The notes beneath the pieces were generated by a model. The model saw only the letters and a list, made by a program, of their open reading frames with translations. It made no database searches and had not been told where the DNA came from. DNA of 64,000 nt, taken from contig CAVTAI010000005.1 in NCBI GenBank assembly GCA_963732655.1, positions 558,001 to 622,000 of the forward strand, written 5' to 3'. The stretch comes from CAVTWS01 sp963732655 (GTDB lineage Bacteria > Actinomycetota > Acidimicrobiia > Acidimicrobiales > SHLQ01). Both the position numbers and the translations under genes were made by a program. Below are positions 52,362 through 61,923 of the stretch, piece after piece. Numbering within the stretch: the first letter of the stretch is position 1; each line of letters opens with the position of its first letter.

Positions 52362-55195
52362 TGCTCGCCGCCTCCTACTGGAACGACCAGATCCTGTTCG
52401 ACGGGGTCGTCCGCGGACTCATCTACGGGTTGCTCGCCGTGGCGATCATCCTCGTGTACCAGTCGACCAGGGTCATCAACTTCGCCGCCGGCAACCTGGG
52501 GCTGATCGGCTCATCCCTGGTCGTGCTCATCGGTGGCATCCACGGTCTGCCCTACTGGCTGGCGCTCGCGGTCGGGCTCGCGGTGGGGACCGCCGTCGGC
52601 GGCGTGGTCGAACTCGTGGTGGTCAGGCGACTCACTCGTTCCCCCCGGGTGATCCTGCTCGTGGCGACGATCGGGCTCAGCCAGCTCGCCCAGGTCGTGC
52701 CCTTCATCGTCCTCGACGACATCGACTTCTCGCTCCGCTACCCGCTGGCCATCGGCTCGCGATGGAACATCGACGACATCACCGTCAAGGGTTCTGAGTT
52801 GATGGTGCTGATCGTCACCCCGGTCGTGGGCGTCGGCTTGGCATGGTTCCTCTACCGAACCCATGCCGGCCGAACCGTGCGAGCCTCGGCGGACAACTTC
52901 GACCTCACCCGACTGTCAGGCGCCGATCCGAAGCTCCACTCGACCCTCGTGTGGGCCATCGCCGGGCTGATCGCCACCATCGCCATGGTGTTGCTCGGCG
53001 GTGTCGAGGGTGGTGCGGGGATCCTGAGCTCGCTCGGGCCGGCGACCCTGCTCCGAGGATTGGCCGCGGCCTTGGTGGCGCGTTTCGCGTCGTTCGGCAA
53101 GGCGATGGTGGCCGCCGTGGTGATCGGTGTCGCCGAACAGGTGATCAGGTTCAACCCCACTGACCAACTGGGAAGGGTCGAGGCCGTGCTCCTGGTGGTC
53201 GTGCTCGTCGCGGTGGCGCGCGAGGAACGGGCCTCACAACGCAGCGAGGCCGGGAGCGAGTTCCGGTTCGCGCCCAAGGTCGAGCCGATGCCGGCTCATC
53301 TGCGCCAGATCTTCTGGGTCCGTCACCTCGACCGCGTCGCCATGCTCGGCATGCTGGCCATCGGGGTCCTGGTTCCACTCATCATCACCTTGCCGTCGCG
53401 CCATGTCCTCTACACCTCGATCCTCGCCTCGACCATCTGCGCCATGTCGCTCACGCTGCTCACCGGCTGGGCCGGGCAGTTGTCGCTCGGCCAGATGGCA
53501 TTCGGCGGCCTCGCGGCGTTGACCGGTGCTGCGTTCACCCGGGGACTCGAGATCGACTGGGTGATCCGGGACCGCCAGATCATCTACCTGCTCGTCGAGC
53601 CGTTGCCGTTCGCGCTCTCCATCGCGCTCGGTGCGGCCGTCGTCGCGCTGTTCGCCGCCATCGTGGGCGTTGGCGCGCTCCGGGTCAAGGGCCTCACCCT
53701 CGCGGTCAGCACCTTCGCACTGGCCATCGCGGCCCACGCCTACCTCTATCGCCTCGACGTCTTCTCCGACGGCGATTCGGTCGCTGCCGACTTCAAACGG
53801 GGCTCCATCGCCGGTATCGACCTCAACGACAGCCGGAGCTACTACTACCTCACCCTCGCCGTGCTGGTCGTGGTCACCGCGTTCCTGGCCCGCCTCCGTC
53901 GCAGCGGGGTGGGCCGCGTGACGATCGCCGTACGCGACAACCCGACCTCGGCCGCCGCCTACACCATCCGCCCGGATGTCGCGAAGCTGCGGGCGTTCGT
54001 TCTCGCTGGCGCCATCGCCGGTCTCGGCGGCGCTCTCATCGGAGGCATCCGAGAGGTGATCGAGTTCGGCGACGAACGTTTCATCGTCGATGGCTCGCTC
54101 CGGCTGGTCTCGATCGTGGTGATCGGCGGTCTCGGGTCGGTGACGGGCGCGTTGGTCGGAGCGCTGTGGGTGATCGGGTTGCCGGCGTTCTTCCCCGGGT
54201 CCGACATCGTGCCGCTCCTCACGTCGGGCATCGGCCTGCTGGTGCTCTTGATGTACCTCCCCGGTGGCCTGCTCCAGATCGTCTACAACGTGCGAGGCGC
54301 GTTGTACCGCCGGCTCGAACGGTCGCACCCGGCGCCGACCAAGACCGTGACCGCCACTCCAGCGACCGTACGCCGCTCCGACCGAGTTCGTCCGGAGTCC
54401 GACACGCCCCTGCGCGCGCACGACATCACCGTCTGTTTCGGCGGTGTGAACGCCAACAACGGCGTGTCGATCGAAGTGCGCCGCGGCGAGATCGTGGGGC
54501 TGATCGGCACCAACGGGGCCGGCAAGACGACGTTGATGAACGCCATCGGCGGTTTCGTGCCGGCGAGCGGACGCGTCGAACTGCTGGGCCAGGATGTCAG
54601 CAGCCGCGACGCCGCCCAGCGGGCCCGGCGCGGGCTCGGACGCACCTTCCAGGCGGCCACGCTGTTCCCCGAGCTGTCGGTGCGCGAGACCATCGAGGTG
54701 GCGTTCGAGGCCCGAGGCCGCTCGAGCCTGATCGAGACGGCGCTCTTCTCGCCTCGCGCCCGCCGCCGGTCTCGCCAACGCGCGACTGACGCCGCCGAGC
54801 TGATCGACTTCCTGGGCCTGGGCCGCTATGCCGAGCGCCAGATCTCCGAGCTGTCCACCGGGACCCGCCGGATCGTCGAGCTCGGTGGCCTCTTGGCCCT
54901 CGACGCCCGCGTGTTGTGCCTCGACGAACCGTCGGCCGGCGTGGCCCAGCGGGAGGCCGAGGTGATGGCGCCGTTGCTGGTGCAGATCAACCAGGAGCTC
55001 GACGCGTCGATGCTGATCATCGAACACGACATGCCCATGATCATGCGGATGAGCGATCGCGTCTACTGCCTCGAGCTCGGCGAGATCATCGCCGAAGGAG
55101 ATCCCGAGACGGTGCGCAACGATCCCGTCGTGATCGCCAGCTACCTGGGTACCGACACGCGCACCATCGAACGGAGTGGCCCCGCCGGTTCGTGA
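52358..55195 (+). CDS. Fused LivH-LivM-LivG branched-chain-type ABC transporter
   Basis: Single polypeptide of 945 residues with three normally separate parts. Residues 1-290 are LivH (LIYGLLAVAIILVYQSTRVINFAAGNLG). About 330-640 are LivM (LLTGWAGQLSLGQMAFGGL, ASTICAMSLTLL). After a Pro/Thr linker, about 685-945 are LivG: Walker A GTNGAGKT near 717, GLGRTFQAATLFPELSV, the weakly conserved signature ELSTGTRR, and Walker B RVLCLDEPSAGVA. With the LivF domain of the preceding gene and the lipoprotein before it, this makes a complete high-affinity importer. ATGA overlap with the preceding gene. Confidence 0.9.
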   Translation: MMLAASYWNDQILFDGVVRGLIYGLLAVAIILVYQSTRVINFAAGNLGLIGSSLVVLIGGIHGLPYWLALAVGLAVGTAVGGVVELVVVRRLTRSPRVILLVATIGLSQLAQVVPFIVLDDIDFSLRYPLAIGSRWNIDDITVKGSELMVLIVTPVVGVGLAWFLYRTHAGRTVRASADNFDLTRLSGADPKLHSTLVWAIAGLIATIAMVLLGGVEGGAGILSSLGPATLLRGLAAALVARFASFGKAMVAAVVIGVAEQVIRFNPTDQLGRVEAVLLVVVLVAVAREERASQRSEAGSEFRFAPKVEPMPAHLRQIFWVRHLDRVAMLGMLAIGVLVPLIITLPSRHVLYTSILASTICAMSLTLLTGWAGQLSLGQMAFGGLAALTGAAFTRGLEIDWVIRDRQIIYLLVEPLPFALSIALGAAVVALFAAIVGVGALRVKGLTLAVSTFALAIAAHAYLYRLDVFSDGDSVAADFKRGSIAGIDLNDSRSYYYLTLAVLVVVTAFLARLRRSGVGRVTIAVRDNPTSAAAYTIRPDVAKLRAFVLAGAIAGLGGALIGGIREVIEFGDERFIVDGSLRLVSIVVIGGLGSVTGALVGALWVIGLPAFFPGSDIVPLLTSGIGLLVLLMYLPGGLLQIVYNVRGALYRRLERSHPAPTKTVTATPATVRRSDRVRPESDTPLRAHDITVCFGGVNANNGVSIEVRRGEIVGLIGTNGAGKTTLMNAIGGFVPASGRVELLGQDVSSRDAAQRARRGLGRTFQAATLFPELSVRETIEVAFEARGRSSLIETALFSPRARRRSRQRATDAAELIDFLGLGRYAERQISELSTGTRRIVELGGLLALDARVLCLDEPSAGVAQREAEVMAPLLVQINQELDASMLIIEHDMPMIMRMSDRVYCLELGEIIAEGDPETVRNDPVVIASYLGTDTRTIERSGPAGS

Positions 55196-55225
55196 GCGGG
55201 GCCCGAACAGCGAGAGGAATCCATT

Positions 55226-57688
55226 GTGCGACGCCGGTTGCTGAACGATGGCTGGGCGGTGCGGACGAAGGTGAGTGCGTTCGCCGAACTCCAAGGTGGG
55301 GCGGCCGAGTGGGTGCCGGTGACGCTCCCGCACGACGCCATGGTCGGGGCTCGCAGAGATGCCTCGGCCGGGCCGGCGAACGCCTACTTCCCAGGCGGGA
55401 CCTGGGAGTACCGCCGCACCCTCGTCGGCCCGGAGCCCGGTGCCGACGCACGTGTCGTGCTCGACTTCGAAGGCGTGTACCGAGATGCCGTCGTGACAGT
55501 CAACGGCATGGTCGCGGCGCGCCGTCCCTACGGATACGCCCGGTTCCAGGTTCCCATCGATCACCTGCTCCGGCCCGGCGACAACGAGATCCGGGTCGAG
55601 GCGTCGGCCCACCTGGACAGTCGCTGGTACTCCGGAGCGGGCCTCTACCGCGACGTGTGGATGCTCGAGAGCGGGCGGGTGCACCTGGCGCCCGCAGGCC
55701 TCGCCGTCGACACCCCGGAGATCGACGACGGCGGCGCCGTGGTGACGGTGACCGCGACGGTGGAGAACGACTCGACGTCGACCAGCGTCTCGGTCCTGCA
55801 CGTGGAGGTGCTCGACCACGCCGGCGAGGTCGTCACCTCGGTGCGAACGCCCGTCACCACCTTTCCGGGCCGGCCGGCGACCATGCGGCCCCGACTCTTC
55901 GTTCCCGCGCCGCGCCGCTGGAGCCCCGAGGCTCCGTACCTGTACACATGCCGCGCCACGCTCGTCGACGGTGCCCCCGAGCACGCGGCGGGTGACGTGC
56001 TGGACTCCGACGAGACGACCTTCGGGATTCGCTCCCTCGCGCTCGATGCCCGGCGCGGCCTGCGGATCAACGGCGAACCGCTGCTCCTTCGCGGCGCGTG
56101 CGTCCACCACGACAACGGACCGCTCGGTGCCGCGACCATCGCCCGAGCCGATGAACGCCGGGTCGAGATCCTCAAGGCGGCCGGCTTCAACGCCATCCGC
56201 AGCGCCCACAACCCCATGAGCCGGGCCATGCTCGATGCCTGCGATCGTCACGGCATGCTCGTGATGGACGAGACGTTCGACATGTGGGACCAGGCCAAGT
56301 CCGACGATGACTTCGCCCACCGCTTCGCGGACTGGTGGGAAGCCGACGTCGAGGCCATGGTCGCCAACGCCCGGAACCACCCGAGCGTCGTCATGTACAG
56401 CATCGGCAACGAGATCCCCGGAGGCTCAACCGCCACCGGATTGCCGATCGGCCGCGCCCTGGCCGCCAAAGTGCGGAGCCTCGATGCGGGTCGCTACGTC
56501 ACCCAGGCCGTCACCGGCATACTCGTCGGTGGACCCGAGCTGTTCGCCGACTTCAGGAGCTCGCTCGCCGCGCCGGCCGTCGATGAGGAGACCGGGGTGA
56601 ACACGACGGCCGCCACCCTCGGCGACGTCATGCAGCAGATCGTGCGCTCCCCGATCGTCGACGCCAAGACGGTCGAGGCCTTCGCTCCCCTCGACCTCGC
56701 CGGCTACAACTACATGGAGTCGCGCTACGTCCTGGATGCGGCGGCGTACCCCGATCGGGTGATCGTCGGCACCGAGACCCATCCGGCGGCCATCGCCGAC
56801 GGGTGGGCGCTCGTGACCTCCATCCCCAACGTGATCGGTGACTTCACCTGGACCGGGTGGGACTACCTGGGTGAGGTCGGGGTCGGTCGCTCCGACCACA
56901 GCCATCCGGACACCGAGCCGGGCTCGTCGTCGTTCCACGGCGAGTTCCCGTGGCGGGCGGCCTGGTGCGGCGACATCGACATCACCGGCCGGCGGCGCCC
57001 CCAGTCGTACTTCCGGGAGATCGTGTTCGGGTTGCGGACCGACCCGTACATCGCGGTCCTCCGACCGGAGCACCAGGGTCGGCCGAACCGGCACGGGAGC
57101 CCGTGGGCGTGGAACGACGTGGTGGCGAGTTGGAGCTGGTCCGGCCACGAGGGTGACGCCACCGTCGTCGAGGTCTACGCATCCGCCGAGGAGGTCGAGC
57201 TGCTCCTCGACGGTCGTTCGCTGGGACGCCAGGCCGTCGGTGCGGGCCACGGTTTCCGTGCCGCTTTCGAGGTGGCCTATCAGCCGGGCGAGCTCGAAGC
57301 GGTGGCGTGGTCCGACGGCGAAATCGTCGGTCGTTCCTCCCTCCGATCCGCAACCGAGGTGGTCGCGCTCCGGGTGGAGGTCGACCGCTCCGAGATCGCC
57401 GCCGACCTCCACGACCTGGCGTACGTCGAGGTGGCCCTGGTCGACGCCACCGGCACGGTCCACACCACCGTCGATCGCCGGATCGAGGTCACCGTGGACG
57501 GTCCCGGCGTGCTCCAGGCCGTCGGGAACGCCGACCCGGCCAGCAACGAGCCGTTCGGCGCGACCGGGTGCACGACGTTCGACGGGCGAGCCATCACGAT
57601 CGTGCGCCCCAGCGGCCCGGGTCGGATCACTGTCACGGTGATTGCCGATGGATGCGATCCGACGGGGGTGCAGATCGATGCCCGATGA
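55226..57688 (+). CDS. Glycoside hydrolase family 2 protein
   Basis: GH2 enzyme of 820 residues. N-terminal jelly-roll with WVPVTLPHDAM and GGTWEYRRTL, an Ig-like domain, then the TIM barrel with RSAHNPMS and the acid/base Glu in YSIGNEIPGG (near 395). The nucleophile Glu is in VIVGTETHPAA (near 516). A C-terminal domain of the DUF4982 or beta-galactosidase type follows. GH2 includes beta-galactosidases, beta-glucuronidases and beta-mannosidases; the specificity is not evident. No signal peptide, so probably cytoplasmic. GTG 55226 has AGAGGA before it. It overlaps the next gene by 11 bases. Confidence 0.88.
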   Translation: MRRRLLNDGWAVRTKVSAFAELQGGAAEWVPVTLPHDAMVGARRDASAGPANAYFPGGTWEYRRTLVGPEPGADARVVLDFEGVYRDAVVTVNGMVAARRPYGYARFQVPIDHLLRPGDNEIRVEASAHLDSRWYSGAGLYRDVWMLESGRVHLAPAGLAVDTPEIDDGGAVVTVTATVENDSTSTSVSVLHVEVLDHAGEVVTSVRTPVTTFPGRPATMRPRLFVPAPRRWSPEAPYLYTCRATLVDGAPEHAAGDVLDSDETTFGIRSLALDARRGLRINGEPLLLRGACVHHDNGPLGAATIARADERRVEILKAAGFNAIRSAHNPMSRAMLDACDRHGMLVMDETFDMWDQAKSDDDFAHRFADWWEADVEAMVANARNHPSVVMYSIGNEIPGGSTATGLPIGRALAAKVRSLDAGRYVTQAVTGILVGGPELFADFRSSLAAPAVDEETGVNTTAATLGDVMQQIVRSPIVDAKTVEAFAPLDLAGYNYMESRYVLDAAAYPDRVIVGTETHPAAIADGWALVTSIPNVIGDFTWTGWDYLGEVGVGRSDHSHPDTEPGSSSFHGEFPWRAAWCGDIDITGRRRPQSYFREIVFGLRTDPYIAVLRPEHQGRPNRHGSPWAWNDVVASWSWSGHEGDATVVEVYASAEEVELLLDGRSLGRQAVGAGHGFRAAFEVAYQPGELEAVAWSDGEIVGRSSLRSATEVVALRVEVDRSEIAADLHDLAYVEVALVDATGTVHTTVDRRIEVTVDGPGVLQAVGNADPASNEPFGATGCTTFDGRAITIVRPSGPGRITVTVIADGCDPTGVQIDAR

Positions 57689-59680
57689 CGGCGAGTTCGT
57701 GTCGCCGTTCGTGGACCTCGACGAGTGGCGAGACACCCCGGTTCGCCATCGATACGTCCACGGTGGTTTCGAGAACACCGACCTGCGGTTCTCCCTCTAC
57801 TTCCCGCCGGTCGAGATGTATGGCGCACGGTTCTTCCAGCCCCTCCTGCACATCGCCGGCACCGAACACGGAGCCACCACCGGCCTGTTCGAGCACGCCA
57901 TCTCGTTCGCGGTGGAGAGCGGCGCCTACCTGGTCGAGTCGAACATGGGCTCGACCACCCCGTTCCTCGGGCCCGACCCGACCATCGCCTACCGGGCGAG
58001 CGCGGCCGTGGCGCACTACGCCCGGTCCGTTGCGGCCGAGATGTACGGGGAGCCTGACGGGCGCCGACCCTACGGTTACGTGTTCGGGGGCAGCGGCGGC
58101 GCCTTCAAGACCATCAGCTGCATCGAGCAGGTGAGCGACGTCTGGGACGGCGCCGTGCCCTTCGTTCAGCCGACCCCGGTCAGCATCCCGAACGTATTCT
58201 CGGTGCAAGCCCACGCCATGCGCCTCCTGGGGCCGAAGTTCCCCGTCATCGTCGACGCCCTCGATCCTGGTGGGAGCGGGGACATGTACGCCGGGCTCGA
58301 TGATGGGCAGCGGGCGGCGCTGCAGGAGGTGACCCGCATGGGGTTCCCGCCGCGGGCCTGGTTCGATGTCGAGCGCATCAATGGCAGCTACACGATGCTG
58401 TGGACCGTCTTCGCCGAGATGATCCGCGCCGCCGACCCGGAGTACTTCACCGACTTCTGGACGAAGCCCGGTTACCTGGGTCACGACTCGCCGGAGTCGC
58501 TGGTACGTGACCGAATCGACACCACGATCACCATCGTGGGCATCGTCACCGTGGGCGAGGCCAGCGCTCTGGACCTGCCGGCCGCCGGCACGCCGACGGG
58601 CGTGAACGCCATGGAGCGGGCGCCCGTCGCCCTGCGCGTCAGCGGGCTGCCCGGCGGGAATCTGCGGGGGGCCACGATGGAGCTCGTGACCGGTTCAGCG
58701 GCGGGGCGGCGCGTGCACGTCACGGGTGTCGTCGGCGACATCGTGTTGACGGGGCTGAACGAGATGGGCCCCGGGGCACTCGAAGGGATCGCCGCCGGCG
58801 ACCAGATCCACCTCACCAACGCCGACTACCTGGCCTTCCAGACGTTCCACCGTCATCAGATCCCCGACGGCATCGAAGGCTGGGAGCAGTTCCTCGTCGA
58901 CGGATCGCCGATCTATCCGCAGCGCTCCAAGGTGCTGGGCCCGAAGTTCGCGCGCGGCTTGCGTCGGGGTCGATTCAGACCGGGCGGTTCGACGGGAAGA
59001 TGATCGTCGTCCAGATGCTGATGGACGAGGCCGCCCACCCGCTGCAGGCCGTCTGGTATCAGCGTCAGGTCGCCACCGCGCTGGGCGACGACCTCGACCA
59101 GCGATACCGGCTGTGGTTCGTCGACCACGCCATGCACGAGTCCCCCGAAGGAGCTCCGGTGCCCGGGGATGTGGCGGGCGCCGTTCGAGCGGTGCGCACC
59201 GTGTCGTATCGCGGTGTCGTGGAGCAGGCGCTCCTCGACCTGAGCGCGTGGGTCGAGCGTGGGGTGGCGCCAGCGGCCAGCACCGAGTTCGACGTGGTCG
59301 AGGGCCAGGTCGTCGTGCCGTCGACGGCCACGGCCCGCCGGGGGATCCAGCCCGTCGTGGATCTTCGGATCTCGAACCCCGGGCCCCCAGTCTCCGTCGG
59401 TGACACGGTGTCCTTCGTCGCCGAGGTCGAGGTGCCACCCGGCGCGGGTTTCGTGATCGGGTCCGAATGGGACTTCCTGGGCACGGGCGAGTTCGCCCTC
59501 GTCTCGGCCGGGATCGACGGGTCGAAGGCGAAGGTCACGGTCGACGCCGAGGCCGTGTTCGAGCGACCGGGGACCTACTTCCCCGCGGTGCGCATCACAT
59601 CGCAGCGCGCCGGCGACACCGCCGCTCGTCACGGACGTGTCCAGAACCTCGGTCGGGTACGGGTGATCGTCACTCCGTGA
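57678..59680 (+). CDS. Tannase-like/alpha-beta-hydrolase protein with C-terminal Ig-like domain, one frameshift near 58955
   Basis: About 667 residues after repair. YVFGGSGGAFKTI looks like a nucleophile elbow of an alpha/beta hydrolase (GxSxG). GFPPRAWFDVERIN and YFTDFWTKPGYLG follow, then HRHQIPDGIEGWEQF. The frame is lost at about 58955 (one base deleted); the next frame reads GSIQTGRFDGKMIVVQMLMDEAAHPLQA, which continues the same domain. The last 110 residues (ISNPGPPVSVGDTVSFVAEVEVPP) look like an Ig/PKD-type beta-sandwich. I do not recognise the exact family; tannase/feruloyl-esterase-like is a guess from the elbow and length. It is coupled to the GH2 gene and may act on the same glycoside or ester. 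Confidence 0.6.
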
Positions 59681-59696
59681 CGCCCGCGCGTGGGCG
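59681..59696. terminator. Small GC hairpin between convergent genes
   Basis: CGCCC and GGGCG arms with a six-base loop, directly after the plus-strand stop and just before the minus-strand stop at 59703. It may serve both transcripts; the stem is short. Confidence 0.3.
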
Positions 59697-59702
59697 CGAG
59701 GC

Positions 59703-61007
59703 TCAGCTCTCCTCGGTCCGGCCCAGGTTGTCGTCGAGGGTGAGCTTGTACACCTTCTCCCGCAGAGCTGACTGACCCTGGCCGGCCGGTGAACGGCCGG
59801 GTTCGTCGTCCGGGCGCGGGGCGAGCGCGATGCCGCAGCCGTACATCACCTTGCGCGGCGCCACCTTGGGCGGCGTGGATTCGTGGAGCGTGCACGACAG
59901 GTGCACGGTGAGATCGCCGGGTTCGGTGGTGATGGGCACGACCGGCAGGTACGGGTCGGTCATGGCCACGGCCACCGGGATGGCGACGCGATGGGATCCC
60001 GCGACGACGCGGAGCTGGCCGTTGTCGGCACCGCTTCCCGTCACCGAGACGCCGACGGTCATGCCCGAGCACGAGTAGGCGTGGCGGCCCAGGTGGCAGT
60101 CGCGGTGGAACGACAGATCAGACGGCCCGGCCACGACCGCCAGGGGTTTGACGAGTGCCTCGATGCAGCGACCCTCCACCGGCGTCCGAACGACGCGGTC
60201 GTCGCCCGCGATGGCCGAGTGCATCGCCGACCAGCGCTCGCCGCTCAGCATCTCGACCGTGGCCGGGGAGTGGGGCAGGAACTCCTGCATCCGCACGCAG
60301 GTCTCGGTGCCGTCGGCGAGGCGGGCCCACCATGACTTGCCGTCGCCGTCCACGTAGTGCGGCAGGGCGAGGTCCATGTCCTCGGCGATCTGGCCGACGA
60401 GGTCGCGGTCGATCCAGCCCCGCAGGTGCACGAACCCGGCTTCGCGGAGGAAGTACGCGATGTCGATGGGGTCGTCGTCGACCGTGAACGATCGGTGCAG
60501 ATCCAGGGCGTCGCCGTCGCGGTCCTGGAACGAGAGGCGATCGTCGACGACGGGCCATCCCTCCAGCAGGGTCATCCACAACGAATCCCAGACCGATGCC
60601 TGGTGGACGATGTCGGCCGCTCGCGGGAGCTCCCCGGCGACAACCATGGCGTTGAAGGACCATTGCTGCTGGGCCAGGTCCGAGAACCGGGTGGCCGACA
60701 GCGGGAGCACCACCGAACCCGGGGCGACGCCATCGATCACCCGGAACCCGCCGGTGTCCGCGTCGACGACGAACGAGATCGTGGCGCCTTCGACGTCGAG
60801 GGTCAGGGGTGGTATGTGGAGGGCGATCATGCCTTCGGCCACGAGGTGGCCGTGGCGCTCGAGGAGCTCGGGCACGTGGGTGGCGAGGAACTCGGGCACG
60901 GTGACGACAGTGGTGTCGGCCTCGCGACGGGTGCGTCGATCCAGGGGCTGGGGGAGCCCGAACTTGCGCATTCGATTCGGGTTCGAGGAGGGCTCGTACG
61001 GTTTCAT
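59703..61007 (-). CDS. SCP2-like domain plus phytanoyl-CoA dioxygenase (PhyH)-like protein
   Basis: Protein of 434 residues. The first 200 residues resemble a sterol-carrier-protein-2 fold (TISFVVDADTGGFRVIDGV, LPLSATRFSDLAQQQWSF). The second half is PhyH-like: FLREAGFVHLRGWIDRD, FHRDCHLGRHAYS (the Fe-binding His-x-Asp pair) and CTLHESTPPK (the distal His), followed by a KVMYG strand. Fe(II)/2-oxoglutarate hydroxylation of a bound substrate is likely. The start ATG 61007 has GGGGA before it. It is the third gene of the minus operon behind a transglutaminase (31-base gap), an unusual partner for that system. Confidence 0.72.
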   Translation of the reverse strand: MKPYEPSSNPNRMRKFGLPQPLDRRTRREADTTVVTVPEFLATHVPELLERHGHLVAEGMIALHIPPLTLDVEGATISFVVDADTGGFRVIDGVAPGSVVLPLSATRFSDLAQQQWSFNAMVVAGELPRAADIVHQASVWDSLWMTLLEGWPVVDDRLSFQDRDGDALDLHRSFTVDDDPIDIAYFLREAGFVHLRGWIDRDLVGQIAEDMDLALPHYVDGDGKSWWARLADGTETCVRMQEFLPHSPATVEMLSGERWSAMHSAIAGDDRVVRTPVEGRCIEALVKPLAVVAGPSDLSFHRDCHLGRHAYSCSGMTVGVSVTGSGADNGQLRVVAGSHRVAIPVAVAMTDPYLPVVPITTEPGDLTVHLSCTLHESTPPKVAPRKVMYGCGIALAPRPDDEPGRSPAGQGQSALREKVYKLTLDDNLGRTEES

Positions 61008-61038
61008 CGATCCCCATTGTGCCGGATCGTCGAGGGGC

Positions 61039-61923
61039 TCACCGGACCCGGTGCACGTCGACCGAAACGGTGAGCTGCTGGTGGGCGGGTGGTCCGAACG
61101 TGATGCCCCGGACGGGCGCCACGTCGCCATAGTCACGACCCCAGGCCACGGTCAGGTGACGCGTCGTCGGTACCTGGTCGTTCGTGGGGTCGGCATCGAC
61201 CCAGCTGTGCCCGGGAAGGTACGTCGCCACCCACGCGTGCGATGCGTCGGCGCCGACCAGGCGGGGCTGGCCCGCGGGCGACTCCGTCTCGATGTATCCG
61301 CTCACGTAGCGGGCGGGGAGCCCGATCGAGCGAAGGCATCCCACCGCCACCTGGGCGAAGTCCTGGCAGACGCCCCGCCGCGATCGCAGGACCTCCTCGA
61401 TCGGAGTCGACAGATCGGTGGCGAGCGGATCGAAGGTGAACTCCTCGAAGATGCGGCTGGTCAGGTGGGTCAACCCTTCGACCAGACCGGCATCGGCGGG
61501 GAACGAGGGGGCGGCGAAGTCGTGCAAGCTCTCGGACCGCTCGACGAGGGGTGAGTCCAGGCGGCACCAACGCGCCAACAACCCGTCCTCGGTCGTGTCC
61601 GATTCGAGCGTCTCGACCACCTCACGCCACGGCTGGTCCGGGGGGAGGTCCGGAACGACCACTTCGATCGTGCTGGAGGCGGCGAGCTCGGCGACCACAT
61701 GGGGGTGCTCGATCGAGAGGAACGTCCGCAGGTTCCCGAACACGTCGAGCTGGGTGTGCCGGTGTGACGGAGCCGGGTCGACGGCGATGATGCTGTCGAC
61801 GACGGTCTGGTGATCGGTCGATCGGGGTACGAGGTGGGCGATCATCTGCGCCGAGGTCATGAGCTCGCTGTACCAGTACGTCGTGTGATGCGCGACCTCG
61901 TAGCGGATCATCGGACCCGGCAT
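61039..61923 (-). CDS. Transglutaminase-like cysteine peptidase/transferase
   Basis: Protein of 294 residues of the bacterial transglutaminase-like group (COG1305). An N-terminal beta domain starts YEVAHHTTYWYSELM. The catalytic triad is visible: Cys in RRGVCQDFAQVAVGCLRS (near 185), His in ADASHAWVATYLPG, and Asp in WVDADPTND. In known operons this protein partners a circularly permuted ATP-grasp and an alpha-E protein, both encoded upstream here as one gene. ATG 61923 shares one base with that gene's stop (TGATG); ATG 61911 is an alternative start. Confidence 0.88.
   Translation of the reverse strand: MPGPMIRYEVAHHTTYWYSELMTSAQMIAHLVPRSTDHQTVVDSIIAVDPAPSHRHTQLDVFGNLRTFLSIEHPHVVAELAASSTIEVVVPDLPPDQPWREVVETLESDTTEDGLLARWCRLDSPLVERSESLHDFAAPSFPADAGLVEGLTHLTSRIFEEFTFDPLATDLSTPIEEVLRSRRGVCQDFAQVAVGCLRSIGLPARYVSGYIETESPAGQPRLVGADASHAWVATYLPGHSWVDADPTNDQVPTTRHLTVAWGRDYGDVAPVRGITFGPPAHQQLTVSVDVHRVR

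Noticed and set aside
53234..56380. Minus-strand open frame of about 1,050 codons opposite the Liv fusion and GH2 genes
   Set aside because: It is antisense to two well-supported genes, has no recognisable domain, and long antisense frames are expected in high-GC DNA.
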